A DNA stretch of 62,743 nt from Clostridium thermobutyricum (GCA_016841565.1 JAENYX010000001.1:91310-154052), one strand, 5' to 3'; shown: positions 18,095 through 26,806, counted from the first letter of the stretch. Translations and numbers: made by a program. The notes: generated by a model from the sequence alone, not told the origin.

Positions 18095-18865
18095 ATGGAA
18101 ACCAAAAGATTATGGAACCAGTACAAGAAAAATGGGGACCGGGAATGCAAAAATATGCTTATAGAGAATTATATTCCATTGGTTAAGATAACAGCCGGTC
18201 GTCTAAAGAGTACCATAACTGCAAGCAGCGTTGAAATGGATGATTTGACTAGTTACGGCATACTTGGTTTGATTGATGCCATAGAAAAGTTTGATATAGA
18301 AAAGAATGTAAAGTTCGAGACCTATGCACAAATGAGGATCCGCGGTTCCATGATAGACCAGCTAAGGAAAAACGATTGGGCACCGAGGTCGTTAAGGCAG
18401 AAAGCAAAACAGATTGAAAATACATACAGAGAACTTGAAAACAAACTGGGAAGAAATCCAACCGAACATGAAGTTGCAAATTTCATAGGTATTGATATAA
18501 AAAGTTTTCATGAAATATTAGGGGACATTAGCACACTATCGGTAGTATCACTGGAAGAGATGCTTGAAAACAAGATAGAAGTCCGGGCTGCGGACTTAAC
18601 CCGGGAAGGACAGAGTTTAAATGTAAGCCAGCCGGAAGAATTGGTAGAAGTAAAGGAAATGAAAGAAATACTCAGGCAGGCTATTACAGATTTGCCCGAG
18701 AGAGAGAAACTTCTTATTACTTTGTACTATTATGAAGAGCTTACTTATAAGGAAATAGGAAATATTATGAATATATCAGAGTCCAGGGTATCGCAATTGC
18801 ATACCAAGGCGGTAATTAGAATGCGAAACAAACTTTCTGACCACAGAATGGACATTAACTTATAA
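18095..18865 (+). CDS. sigD: RNA polymerase sigma factor SigD/FliA/WhiG family
   Basis: 256-aa sigma-28 family factor directing transcription of late flagellar, chemotaxis and autolysin genes. Region 2 is seen in MLIENYIPLVKITAGRL, DDLTSYGILGLIDAIEKFD and FETYAQMRIRGSMIDQLR. Region 3 is KNDWAPRSLRQKAKQIE. Region 4 helix-turn-helix is LTYKEIGNIMNISESRVSQL near the C-terminus. AGGGGGTAGACTTA precedes the ATG. As in Bacillus, it lies near the end of the fla/che operon. No consensus SigD promoter is visible within this window. Confidence 0.95.
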   Translation: METKRLWNQYKKNGDRECKNMLIENYIPLVKITAGRLKSTITASSVEMDDLTSYGILGLIDAIEKFDIEKNVKFETYAQMRIRGSMIDQLRKNDWAPRSLRQKAKQIENTYRELENKLGRNPTEHEVANFIGIDIKSFHEILGDISTLSVVSLEEMLENKIEVRAADLTREGQSLNVSQPEELVEVKEMKEILRQAITDLPEREKLLITLYYYEELTYKEIGNIMNISESRVSQLHTKAVIRMRNKLSDHRMDINL

Positions 18866-18878
18866 GGGGGTGGAATGA

Positions 18879-20642
18879 ATGCTGTTCAGAGGAGAAACCT
18901 TCCAGGAAGCTGTAAGTAAAGGTCTTGAATACTATGAAATTACTCAGGATATGGCCGAAATAAACCTTGTAAAAGGCGTGGATCCACAGCAGAGCCATAG
19001 TGATAGTGAGTTTGTAGTTGAGGTTATACCGAATAACGATTTATCAGTGGATGCAGACGGAAACTTTAAACTTTTCTATGAAGAGGATGGAGTATACGTG
19101 CAGATATACCCTCCCATCGGAAACGGAGAGGAAATTAAGCCGGAAACTGTCAAGGAAAGGCTGGCTTATAAAAAAGTTCATGATATTGATTCCGAAGCTT
19201 TGATGCAGGCTTTTAATACCGGCAATAATGAGAAAATTAAAATTGCGCCATATCAGGAAGAAGAGAAATACCCTGCGTCACTGGCTCTGGAAATTGCGGC
19301 GGATGACAGTAAGGCGTTTGCTACCATGATACCACCCGACGGCGGTGATTCCCTTACTGTGGATGAAGTAATGAAATCACTAGAAGAAAACGGTGTGATT
19401 GCAGGGTTGGACCATTCAAGAATAGAAGAAATGGTTACGAAAAGAATTTATGGTATACCAATACAGGTAGCTGCCGCAATAGCTCCACAGGACGGGGAGA
19501 ACGGCTATATAGAATATAAGGTAAACGTAGAAAAGAAAAAAGACCTTAACGTTAACGAAGATGGTACTGTAGATTTCCATGAACTGGGCTTAATAGAAAA
19601 CGTAAAAACCGGACAGGTCTTGGCTCAATTGTTCCCGCCAACCGATGGAAAGGACGGGCAGGACGTACGGGGAAATGTTATAAAAGCCAAAAGCGGTGTT
19701 CCGGCAAAACTGTTAAAGGGAAAAAATATTGAGATTACCGAGGACAAGAGCAGACTGGTCTCGCTGATAGACGGGCAGGTTAGTATTGCAGCCGGCAAGC
19801 TGAATGTATACCCTGTATATGAAGTAATAGGGAATGTAGACAATTCCACCGGAAATATCAGATTTGTAGGAAAGGTTGTAGTCAGGGGTAATGTATTAAC
19901 AGGTTTCGAGATACAAGCCGATGGAGATATAGAAGTGAACGGAGTGGTTGAGGGAGCCAAGTTAAAATCCGGCAGTAATATTATACTGAAAAGAGGAGCT
20001 CAGGGCAGCGGCAGGGGAGTTCTAACCTGTGAGGGTTCCCTGGTATCAAAGTTTATCGAAAATTGCACTGTAGAAGCCGGCGGAGATATACTGGCCGACG
20101 CTATTATGCACAGCAATATCAGCAGCAAATCAACAATAGAAGTAAAGGGGAGAAAGGGCCTGCTGGTGGGAGGAAACGTTGCGGCAAGGAACGAGATAAG
20201 AGCAAAAACCATTGGTTCCCCAATGGCAACACTGACACATATTGAAGTAGGAGTGGACCCGGATTTAAGGAAAAATATGGACATATTACACAAGAAGCTT
20301 GAACAGGAAAGAAAATCCCTGGAGCAGGTGAATTATAATATTAACTTAATAGCAAAAATGGCCAAAAACGGGTATGTACCTGAAAATAAAAAAGTGTTAT
20401 TCAAGAGATGCGCCGAATTAAAAACACAGCTGGAAGAAAATATAAAACAGAAGGAAATAAAATTGCACGAAATGAAGAGTCAGCTTAATGCAATATCAAA
20501 GGGAACCGTTAAGGTCAGAGGTGTAGTTAATCCGGGAACTGTAATTACCATAGGATCATCTACAATGCACATTAAGGATTCAATTGAATTCACAACCTTT
20601 TACAGAACAGGCGGGGAGATAAAATTAGGTCCCTATGAGTAA
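18879..20642 (+). CDS. fapA: FapA family protein (DUF342)
   Basis: 587-aa protein of the FapA/DUF342 family. The centre (residues about 120-420) has the typical beta-rich repeats, for example IRFVGKVVVRGNVLTGFEI and GDIEVNGVVEGAKLKSGSNI, predicted to form a beta-helix. A coiled coil of about 80 residues follows (DILHKKLEQERKSLEQ), with a short beta C-terminal part. The Vibrio homologue affects flagellar assembly; its clostridial role is not established. AAGGGGGTGG precedes ATG 18879. The end overlaps the extended frame of the next gene. Confidence 0.85.
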   Translation: MLFRGETFQEAVSKGLEYYEITQDMAEINLVKGVDPQQSHSDSEFVVEVIPNNDLSVDADGNFKLFYEEDGVYVQIYPPIGNGEEIKPETVKERLAYKKVHDIDSEALMQAFNTGNNEKIKIAPYQEEEKYPASLALEIAADDSKAFATMIPPDGGDSLTVDEVMKSLEENGVIAGLDHSRIEEMVTKRIYGIPIQVAAAIAPQDGENGYIEYKVNVEKKKDLNVNEDGTVDFHELGLIENVKTGQVLAQLFPPTDGKDGQDVRGNVIKAKSGVPAKLLKGKNIEITEDKSRLVSLIDGQVSIAAGKLNVYPVYEVIGNVDNSTGNIRFVGKVVVRGNVLTGFEIQADGDIEVNGVVEGAKLKSGSNIILKRGAQGSGRGVLTCEGSLVSKFIENCTVEAGGDILADAIMHSNISSKSTIEVKGRKGLLVGGNVAARNEIRAKTIGSPMATLTHIEVGVDPDLRKNMDILHKKLEQERKSLEQVNYNINLIAKMAKNGYVPENKKVLFKRCAELKTQLEENIKQKEIKLHEMKSQLNAISKGTVKVRGVVNPGTVITIGSSTMHIKDSIEFTTFYRTGGEIKLGPYE

Positions 20643-20658
20643 TAGTGGAGGTGACCAT

Positions 20659-20961
20659 ATGACAATAAGAGCCGTAGATTTACAGATTGTGGTTCAAAAA
20701 GCAACGGAAGTAATGAAAAACCAACAACAGGAGAATTCTAAAACAAGGCTGTTGATGCATCAGCAGGCACAGCAGCTGCAAAAAAAAGAGCAAATAGCAA
20801 ATCACCAGATAACAAACCTGCAGAAGCCCGATAAGAGCTCTATTTACAAAGAAAAAGAGCGGAAAAATAAAAGGGAAAGCAGTGGAGAGGAAAGAAAGAA
20901 TAAAAAGGAACAAATGGCAAAAGAACATGACGGCGATTCAATAATTGATATTCTGATATAA
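20659..20961 (+). CDS. Small charged protein of unknown function
   Basis: 100 aa. It starts MTIRAVDLQIVVQKATEV, continues with a Gln/Lys-rich probable coiled coil (RLLMHQQAQQLQKKEQ), a lysine/arginine/glutamate run and a conserved-looking hydrophobic end (GDSIIDILI). No membrane segment or known domain. GGAGGTG 6 bases before ATG 20659 makes this start clear; an upstream ATG at 20635 lies inside fapA. Likely part of the motility operon; I do not assign a function. Confidence 0.7.
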   Translation: MTIRAVDLQIVVQKATEVMKNQQQENSKTRLLMHQQAQQLQKKEQIANHQITNLQKPDKSSIYKEKERKNKRESSGEERKNKKEQMAKEHDGDSIIDILI

Positions 20962-20973
20962 GAGGTGTGTACT

Positions 20974-21420
20974 ATGAATTATACACTGTTGTTTCTGGGA
21001 ATCGGATTGGTAATTTTGGCGGTGGTATTGTTTATACTGGATGCAAGAAAGAGTAGGTCGGAAATACGCAATCTGGAAAAAGCCAACGCACAGACCGAAT
21101 TGTTAATAGAGGAGTTAAACGAGCTTTCATCCATAATAGTTGATGAATTGGACAAAAAATATAATAATATGCTGGATATATATAAAGAATTATCGGTGGT
21201 ATCCGAGGACGATCAACAGGGAAAACAAATCCATAATGGAGATATTTCATATAAAAATGGAGTACAACAATTGGATAGAAAAAGCAGCATATTAGAATTA
21301 TATGATACAGGCAAATCACCTTCTGAAATAGCCAGCAGAATTGGTATAGGAACAGGAGAGGTGGAGTTGATAATTAAACTTGCAGGGCGGGGTGTAAAGG
21401 ATAATGTTGAAATCATATAA
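20974..21420 (+). CDS. SwrB/YlxL-like protein (membrane anchor, coiled coil, HTH-like tail)
   Basis: 148 aa with one N-terminal membrane helix (residues about 4-23, LLFLGIGLVILAVVLFILD), a coiled-coil region (about 27-70) and a C-terminal helix-turn-helix-like segment (ILELYDTGKSPSEIASRIG then GTGEVELIIKLAG). I recall this layout from the DUF6115 family. Bacillus SwrB, which promotes basal-body completion and swarming, has the same topology and also follows sigD, so SwrB-like is a reasonable inference, not proven. ATG 20974 has AAGAGGTG upstream; GTG 20965 is an unlikely alternative. It overlaps the next gene by 17 bases. Confidence 0.7.
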   Translation: MNYTLLFLGIGLVILAVVLFILDARKSRSEIRNLEKANAQTELLIEELNELSSIIVDELDKKYNNMLDIYKELSVVSEDDQQGKQIHNGDISYKNGVQQLDRKSSILELYDTGKSPSEIASRIGIGTGEVELIIKLAGRGVKDNVEII

Positions 21421-21850
21421 GCATATACTGCTTGGACTGGGGCTTGGACTGATAATATCTTCCTGTTTTATGACTTACCCACTGAAGGATGAACAAAATG
21501 ACAAAACCACCTTGCCGGCTAATGGAGTGGGATTTGTAATGGATAAAATGGATGAATACCCCGAGCAGGTGGGAGACTATACCCGGGGAGACCAAAATTC
21601 GGGAAATAACGAAATGTCGTTACAGCAAGAGAATAGTAAGGTTGAAATAGTAATTCCTAAAGGAGTAAACAGCAGACATGTAGCAGCTGTGTTATATGAA
21701 AATGGTCTTATAACAAGCCAACAGGAATTTGACGCCAGAATAACCCGACTTAATCTTGATAAAAAAATCAGGTATGGCCTTTTTAGTATTGAAAAGGGCC
21801 AGTCCATGGATTCGATTATAAATATAATTACCCAAACAGATAATGATTAG
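21404..21850 (+). CDS. MltG/YceG N-terminal-like protein, no catalytic domain
   Basis: 148 aa. An N-terminal signal/anchor (ILLGLGLGLIISSCFMTY, possibly a lipoprotein-like Cys) is followed by a low-complexity linker and a domain resembling the LysM-like N-terminal part of endolytic transglycosylase MltG: VEIVIPKGVNSRHVAAVLYE, then GLITSQQEFDARITRL and YGLFSIEKGQSMDSIINIIT. The MltG catalytic domain is absent, so an enzyme is unlikely; peptidoglycan binding is a guess. It starts within the previous gene and is the last gene before the rpsB promoter. Confidence 0.7.
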   Translation: MLKSYKHILLGLGLGLIISSCFMTYPLKDEQNDKTTLPANGVGFVMDKMDEYPEQVGDYTRGDQNSGNNEMSLQQENSKVEIVIPKGVNSRHVAAVLYENGLITSQQEFDARITRLNLDKKIRYGLFSIEKGQSMDSIINIITQTDND

Positions 21851-21878
21851 CTGGCAGGGATCCCCGTACAAAATAATA

Positions 21879-21907
21879 TTGCTAATAAATAGGAACTGTG
21901 GTATACT
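21879..21907 (+). promoter_or_regulatory. Sigma-A type promoter for rpsB
   Basis: TTGCTA at 21879-21884 and TATACT at 21902-21907 are separated by 17 bases. It lies just after the last motility gene and about 109 bases before rpsB, marking the start of the translation cluster. Confidence 0.75.
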
Positions 21908-21913
21908 ACTCAA

Positions 21914-22010
21914 GGCAACAAAATAACACACACTCTTTGAAGAGAGGACTGGTGCCAAAGGGCTGTCCTTCCGGATGAAAAGGGTGGAGGTTAAAACCAA
22001 CGGAGGTGTA
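21914..22010 (+). promoter_or_regulatory. rpsB leader RNA, likely structured
   Basis: About 100 bases of untranslated leader. AGGAC near 21945 and GTCCTT near 21965 can pair around a loop containing GCC/GGC, and GGTT/AACC pairs lie further on before the CGGAGGTG ribosome binding site. A role in autoregulation by S2, as known for other rpsB leaders, is inference; I did not match a specific RNA family. Confidence 0.4.
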
Positions 22011-22015
22011 AAGGA

Positions 22016-22720
22016 ATGTCAGTAGTAAGTATGAAACAGCTGCTTGAAGCAGGCGTCCATTTTGGCCATCAGACAAGAAGATGGAATCCTAAAATGGCAA
22101 AGTACATTTTCACCGAAAGAAACGGGATTTACATTATAGACCTACAAAAAACCGTTGAAAAGGTAGAAACTGCGTACCAGTTTATTAAAAGTGTTGTGGC
22201 CGAGAACAAGGAAGTATTATTTGTCGGTACAAAAAAGCAAGCGCAGGAGTCAATACTGGAAGAGACGAAACGGTGTGAGATGCCTTATATCAACCAGCGA
22301 TGGCTGGGAGGAATGCTCACTAACTTTAAAACCATAAGGAAGAGAGTGGACAGGCTGCACCAGTTGGATAAAATGGAAGAGGACGGCACCTTTAGTCTGC
22401 TTCCCAAAAAAGAAGTAATAAAGCTCAGACACGAAAGAGAAAAACTTGAAAAATTTTTGGGCGGAATTAAGGATATGAAGCAGCTCCCCGGAGCTATCTT
22501 TGTGGTAGACCCGCGGAAAGAGAGAATTGCAGTAGCCGAAGCAAAAAAATTAGGAATACCATTGGTAGGTATAGTTGATACTAATTGTGACCCAGATGAG
22601 ATAGATTATGTTATACCAGGGAATGATGATGCTATCAGAGCCGTTAAGCTGATAACCTCAATAATTGCAGATGCAGTTCTAGAAGCCAAACAGGGCGAAC
22701 AAACTACAGAGGATAAGTAA
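22016..22720 (+). CDS. rpsB: 30S ribosomal protein S2
   Basis: 234-aa small-subunit protein needed for S1/bS21 binding and mRNA docking. The first signature is near the N-terminus ([19 protein letters not shown]) and the second is [18 protein letters not shown], with [15 protein letters not shown] following. Normal length. Start ATG 22016 follows CGGAGGTGTAAAGG. It is first in an rpsB-tsf-pyrH-frr cluster, the universal bacterial arrangement. A hairpin terminator directly after the stop may let rpsB exceed tsf in expression. Confidence 0.98.
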   Translation: MSVVSMKQLLEAGVHFGHQTRRWNPKMAKYIFTERNGIYIIDLQKTVEKVETAYQFIKSVVAENKEVLFVGTKKQAQESILEETKRCEMPYINQRWLGGMLTNFKTIRKRVDRLHQLDKMEEDGTFSLLPKKEVIKLRHEREKLEKFLGGIKDMKQLPGAIFVVDPRKERIAVAEAKKLGIPLVGIVDTNCDPDEIDYVIPGNDDAIRAVKLITSIIADAVLEAKQGEQTTEDK

Positions 22721-22751
22721 AGGTGAGGGTTCCCCCTTGCCTTTTATTTTT
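22720..22751 (+). terminator. Intrinsic terminator (probably partial) between rpsB and tsf
   Basis: A 10-bp stem with two wobble pairs joins AAGGTGAGGG (22720-22729) and CCCTTGCCTT (22734-22743) around TTCC, followed by TTATTTTT. tsf lacks a clear promoter of its own here, so readthrough is expected. Confidence 0.75.
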
Positions 22752-22781
22752 CAACTTTTAACAATATAGGAGGTAGTTATA

Positions 22782-23429
22782 ATGGTAACAGCAACAATGG
22801 TAAAAGAGTTAAGAGAAAAAACCGGAGCAGGGATGATGGACTGTAAAAAAGCTCTGGAAAAGACCAATGGAGATATAGAAAAGGCTATAGTTATGCTGAG
22901 AGAAAAAGGCCTTGCAGCAGCAGCCAAAAAGGCCGGACGGATTACTGCAGAGGGCATAGTTGAATCATACATACATATGGGGGGACGAATAGGGGTACTT
23001 ATAGAAGTTAACTGCGAAACAGATTTTGTAGCAAAGACCGATGACTTCAAAGATTTTGTGAGAAACATGGCTATGCAGGTGGCAGCTTCCAAACCTATGT
23101 GTATATCAAGGGATGAAATTCCCCAAGAAACAATCGAAAAGGAAAAACAGATACTCAGGCAGCAAGCTTTAAATGAAGGCAAACCGGAACATATAGTGGA
23201 TAAAATGGTGGTAGGGCGAATTGAAAAATATTATAAGGAAGTATGTCTTTTGGAACAGCCATATATCAGAGATCCGGAAGCTACAGTACAGCAGGTTCTT
23301 ACAGAAACAATTGCAAAAATCGGAGAAAATATATCAGTAAGGCGTTTTACACGGTATGAAATGGGAGAAGGCATAGAAAAGAAAGAGGATAATTTCGCTG
23401 AGGAAGTAATGGCACAGGCCAATAAGTAA
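22782..23429 (+). CDS. tsf: Translation elongation factor Ts
   Basis: 215-aa nucleotide exchange factor for EF-Tu. The UBA-like N-terminus ([20 protein letters not shown]) and the second signature ([20 protein letters not shown], about residues 67-86) are present. Length matches the short form common in clostridia, compared with about 280 in E. coli. ATAGGAGGTAG precedes the start. A second ATG five codons in is possible but less well spaced. Confidence 0.97.
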   Translation: MVTATMVKELREKTGAGMMDCKKALEKTNGDIEKAIVMLREKGLAAAAKKAGRITAEGIVESYIHMGGRIGVLIEVNCETDFVAKTDDFKDFVRNMAMQVAASKPMCISRDEIPQETIEKEKQILRQQALNEGKPEHIVDKMVVGRIEKYYKEVCLLEQPYIRDPEATVQQVLTETIAKIGENISVRRFTRYEMGEGIEKKEDNFAEEVMAQANK

Positions 23430-23444
23430 ACCAAATAAAACAAC

Positions 23445-23470
23445 TAATGGGGCACAAACGTGTCCCATTA
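23445..23470 (+). other. Hairpin between tsf and pyrH without U tract
   Basis: TAATGGGGCAC (23445-23455) and GTGTCCCATTA (23460-23470) form an 11-bp stem with one wobble and an AAAC loop. On the + strand it is followed by A residues, so it is not a normal terminator for tsf. On the - strand a weak T-rich run follows, but no - strand gene is present. An mRNA processing or stabiliser role is possible. Confidence 0.5.
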
Positions 23471-23479
23471 AAAAAATAG

Positions 23480-24241
<762 letters not shown>

Positions 24242-24251
24242 GTTGAGAAAT

Positions 24252-24329
24252 GGGATGTGGGATGTCAGATGTGGGGATTTTAGCAGTGATTAAAAGCAAT
24301 ACCAAAATCTTACCTCCCACTTCACATCT
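24252..24329 (+). repeat. Three 7-base repeats and an imperfect hairpin upstream of frr
   Basis: GGGATGT at 24252-24258 and again at 24259-24265, then CAGATGT at 24266-24272, form a short heptamer array. AGATGTG (24267-24273) pairs with CACATCT (24323-24329) and GATTTT (24276-24281) pairs with AAAATC (24304-24309), with GGG/CCC between, giving an interrupted hairpin just upstream of the frr ribosome binding site. Confidence 0.5.
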
Positions 24330-24347
24330 AAAAAAGGAGGAATGAAA

Positions 24348-24905
24348 ATGCATCTGGAAATCCATGATCAGACTGAAGCCAAGATGAAAAAAACTGTTAA
24401 CGTACTTCAGGATGAACTAACTACTGTTAGGGCCGGAAGGGCCAATCCTGGGTTGTTGGACAAAATAACCATAGATTACTATGGTACTCCAACACCGCTA
24501 AGCCAGATAGCAGGTATATCCGCACCTGAACCAAGGCTCTTGCTTGTACAGCCCTATGACAATAATGCATTGCAAAACATTGAGAAGGCTATAATGAAAT
24601 CGGATTTAGGGCTTAATCCTAACAGTGACGGAAGGGTAATCAGATTGGTAATTCCGCAATTAACCGAAGAACGGCGCATAGAACTTGTAAAACTAATAAA
24701 GAAATTTGGAGAGGAATCAAAAGTAGCAATAAGAAACGAGAGAAGAAACGCTAATGAAGAGATGAAGAAAATGAAGAAAAACGGCGAGATAACCGAAGAT
24801 GACGAAAAGAAAGCCCAGGACGAAATACAGAAACTAACAGATAAGTACATAGAATTAGTAGACAAAGCAATCGCAAAAAAAGAAGGAGAAATAATGGAGA
24901 TATAA
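24348..24905 (+). CDS. frr: Ribosome recycling factor
   Basis: 185 aa from ATG 24348, exactly the usual RRF length; an ATG at 24342 lies only one base after the AAGGAGG site and is less likely. RRF with EF-G splits post-termination ribosomes. Key parts: [38 protein letters not shown] and the C-terminal helix pair with [16 protein letters not shown]. The stop is followed one base later by the ATG of a 38-codon micro-ORF. Confidence 0.97.
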   Translation: MHLEIHDQTEAKMKKTVNVLQDELTTVRAGRANPGLLDKITIDYYGTPTPLSQIAGISAPEPRLLLVQPYDNNALQNIEKAIMKSDLGLNPNSDGRVIRLVIPQLTEERRIELVKLIKKFGEESKVAIRNERRNANEEMKKMKKNGEITEDDEKKAQDEIQKLTDKYIELVDKAIAKKEGEIMEI

Positions 24906-24906
24906 A

Positions 24907-25023
24907 ATGGTAATTCCCAAGTCAATATGTTATACTATTGACCATGCCCGGAGCATATTAATGGAAAAGGGAATTGGAAATATTGCCTTACCGGAAACAA
25001 AGACTATTGCGGTCAAGCAGTAG
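24907..25023 (+). CDS. Candidate 38-aa PASTA-like micro-ORF
   Basis: Begins one base after the frr stop and ends at TAG 25021-25023. The product starts MVIPKSICYTIDHARSILME and continues KGIGNIALPETKTIAVKQ. The spacing of Ile-Pro, Tyr, Ala-Arg and the Gly-Ile-x-x-Ile part resembles the first half of a PASTA domain (VPNVVGMTLEEAxxxLEEAGL type). I recall short proteins of this kind between frr and uppS in clostridia but cannot check. It is shorter than a full PASTA domain, so it may be truncated or degenerate. AGAAGGAG lies 17 bases upstream, so coupling to frr is the likeliest route of translation. Confidence 0.4.
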   Translation: MVIPKSICYTIDHARSILMEKGIGNIALPETKTIAVKQ

Positions 25024-25092
25024 CAGCACGACCCAAAGGGTAAATAGGCCAAAGAGAGAAAAACATCTTTGTTTTAGTTGATTGCTTGTTAA

Positions 25093-25117
25093 ATGCCCCC
25101 TTTTAGGGGGTATTTTC
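25093..25117 (+). terminator. Hairpin before uppS, possible attenuator or weak terminator
   Basis: ATGCCCCC (25093-25100) pairs with GGGGGTAT (25106-25113) around TTTTA, one wobble, followed by TTTC. The short U run suggests a leaky terminator. It ends 16 bases before the uppS start codon, very near its ribosome binding site. Confidence 0.5.
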
Positions 25118-25133
25118 GGGTGGAGGTATTGAG

Positions 25134-25856
25134 ATGGATAGTACAATTAAGAATCCAAGACATGTTGCGGTGATAATGGACGGAAACGGCAGATGGGCAA
25201 CCAAACGCGGTCTGCCCAGAGTACAGGGGCATAGAGCCGGAGTCCTTGCGTTGAGAGAAATAGTTAAGCATTCCCGTAAAATAGGGCTTGAATACCTGAC
25301 TCTTTATGCATTTTCTACTGAAAACTGGAAAAGACCGCCTCAGGAAATAAAAAACTTAATGAATCTTTTAGTGGAATACCTGAAAAGCGAAATTAATGAT
25401 TTAAAAGCCAACAATGTGAGTATAAGAATATTAGGAGATATTTCGCCACTTCACGCTGCGGTGATAACGCAACTAAACAAAGCTGTTGAAGAAACTGCAG
25501 CTAATAATGGACTGATACTATGCGTAGCCATCAATTATGGAGGACGGGATGAGATAATAAGAGCAGTAAAGGGAATTGTCAGGGATATAAATGCAGGAAA
25601 AGCCTGCATAGAGGATATTGACCATAGTTTTTTCGAAGGATACCTTGATACAAAGGGAATACCCCATCCGGATCTGGTCATAAGACCAAGCGGGGAGTTC
25701 AGAATCAGTAATTTTCTTTTATGGCAGATCGCCTATTCCGAACTCTGGTTTTCAAACTGTTACTGGCCGGATTTTACCGCCAGGATGTTTGAAAAGGCAC
25801 TAGAGGATTATGCAAAGCGGGACAGGAGATATGGAGGGGTTAATAGTGTGGATTAG
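25134..25856 (+). CDS. uppS: Undecaprenyl diphosphate synthase
   Basis: 240-aa cis-prenyltransferase making the C55 lipid carrier for wall polymers. The catalytic Asp is in VAVIMDGNGRWATKRGLPR (about residues 11-29), followed by GHRAGV, LTLYAFSTENWKRP and the C-terminal DLVIRPSGEFRISNFLLWQ. The last motif normally reads RTSGE or RPSGE, so it is intact. GGAGGTATTGAG precedes ATG 25134. The stop lies inside the start of cdsA, so the two are coupled. Confidence 0.97.
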   Translation: MDSTIKNPRHVAVIMDGNGRWATKRGLPRVQGHRAGVLALREIVKHSRKIGLEYLTLYAFSTENWKRPPQEIKNLMNLLVEYLKSEINDLKANNVSIRILGDISPLHAAVITQLNKAVEETAANNGLILCVAINYGGRDEIIRAVKGIVRDINAGKACIEDIDHSFFEGYLDTKGIPHPDLVIRPSGEFRISNFLLWQIAYSELWFSNCYWPDFTARMFEKALEDYAKRDRRYGGVNSVD

Positions 25857-26649
25857 AATACTTAGCGCACTGCTTGCGATACCTTTACTGGTGTATATTC
25901 TTTATACTGGGGGGGCAGTATTAACCACTGCCCTTGCCATTGTAAATCTTATTGCCCTTAGAGAGTTTTTTAATGTATTCAAAAGGGTTGATATTTTCCC
26001 CTTCCAGGCCGAAGGCTTGCTTTCAAGCGTAGCAATGGTGATAATGATAGGAATTTACGGAGAAAAGGCCCTGCAGTTTGTAATAGCAGTAATTATGATC
26101 TGTACCATTTTATGTTTTGCTAAAATGCTGCTTCAAAAAAAAGCCCGTGTAATTGATTTGGGGATTACGCTTTTAGGCATGGTATATATATCATTGCTCA
26201 TGAATATGCTTCTTCTCATATACTCCCTTGAAATGGGGTATATTTACATATGGCTGGTTTTTGTCCTTGCCTGGCTTGGAGATACCTTTGCCTATTTTAT
26301 CGGTATTTCCTTTGGTAGGCATAAGCTGTGTCCTACAATCAGCCCTAAGAAGTCGGTTGAGGGTGCCGTAGGCGGTCTCCTTGGGAGTATTTCCGGATCG
26401 GTTATATTCGGGTACATAATATGGAGACTGTATGGAATTAGTTTTGACATAACGGGTTTTGCCATAGTAGGAGCCATTGGCGGAATACTGGCTCAGCTGG
26501 GAGATCTTACAGCTTCCATCATCAAGAGGTATACAGGCGTTAAGGATTACGGAAATATTATGCCGGGACACGGAGGAATTTTGGATAGATTCGACAGCGT
26601 ACTATTTACAATTCCGGTAGTATATTATTATATAGGATATTTCCTTTAG
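25846..26649 (+). CDS. cdsA: Phosphatidate cytidylyltransferase
   Basis: About 267-aa polytopic membrane enzyme that makes CDP-diacylglycerol from phosphatidate and CTP. Roughly eight hydrophobic segments. The C-terminal signature is visible in pieces: ISPKKSVEGAVGGLLGSISG, GAIGGILAQLGDLTASIIKR and GVKDYGNIMPGHGGILDRFD. GTG 25846 is preferred because GGAGGGG lies 7 bases upstream; ATG 25831 is an in-frame alternative. It overlaps the uppS stop by 11 bases. Confidence 0.95.
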   Translation: MWIRILSALLAIPLLVYILYTGGAVLTTALAIVNLIALREFFNVFKRVDIFPFQAEGLLSSVAMVIMIGIYGEKALQFVIAVIMICTILCFAKMLLQKKARVIDLGITLLGMVYISLLMNMLLLIYSLEMGYIYIWLVFVLAWLGDTFAYFIGISFGRHKLCPTISPKKSVEGAVGGLLGSISGSVIFGYIIWRLYGISFDITGFAIVGAIGGILAQLGDLTASIIKRYTGVKDYGNIMPGHGGILDRFDSVLFTIPVVYYYIGYFL

Positions 26650-26656
26650 CAGGCGG

Positions 26657-26806
26657 ATGACGATTGGCAAACAACAGGTCATAGGAGCAAGTACCGTTAT
26701 CTTAAGCCAGATATTTGAGCATAAAAACAGTAGAGTACAGACCATAGGTCCACAGTTTTTATTTTTTGCATTGGGTAATAATAAGGCAGAGAGGTTGAAA
26801 AAATGA
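26657..26806 (+). CDS. Possible 49-aa ORF coupled to dxr
   Basis: ATG 26657 opens a 49-codon frame ending in TGA at 26804-26806, overlapping the dxr ATG as ATGA. The product begins MTIGKQQVIGASTVILSQIF and ends ALGNNKAERLKK. GGCGG before the start is a weak ribosome binding site. No family recognised. It fills the 153-base gap between cdsA and dxr; it may be a chance frame or a decayed gene. Confidence 0.25.
   Translation: MTIGKQQVIGASTVILSQIFEHKNSRVQTIGPQFLFFALGNNKAERLKK

Noticed and set aside
23445..23470. Possible terminator after tsf
   Set aside because: Stem is good but followed by A residues on the + strand, so it does not meet terminator criteria; kept only as a hairpin.
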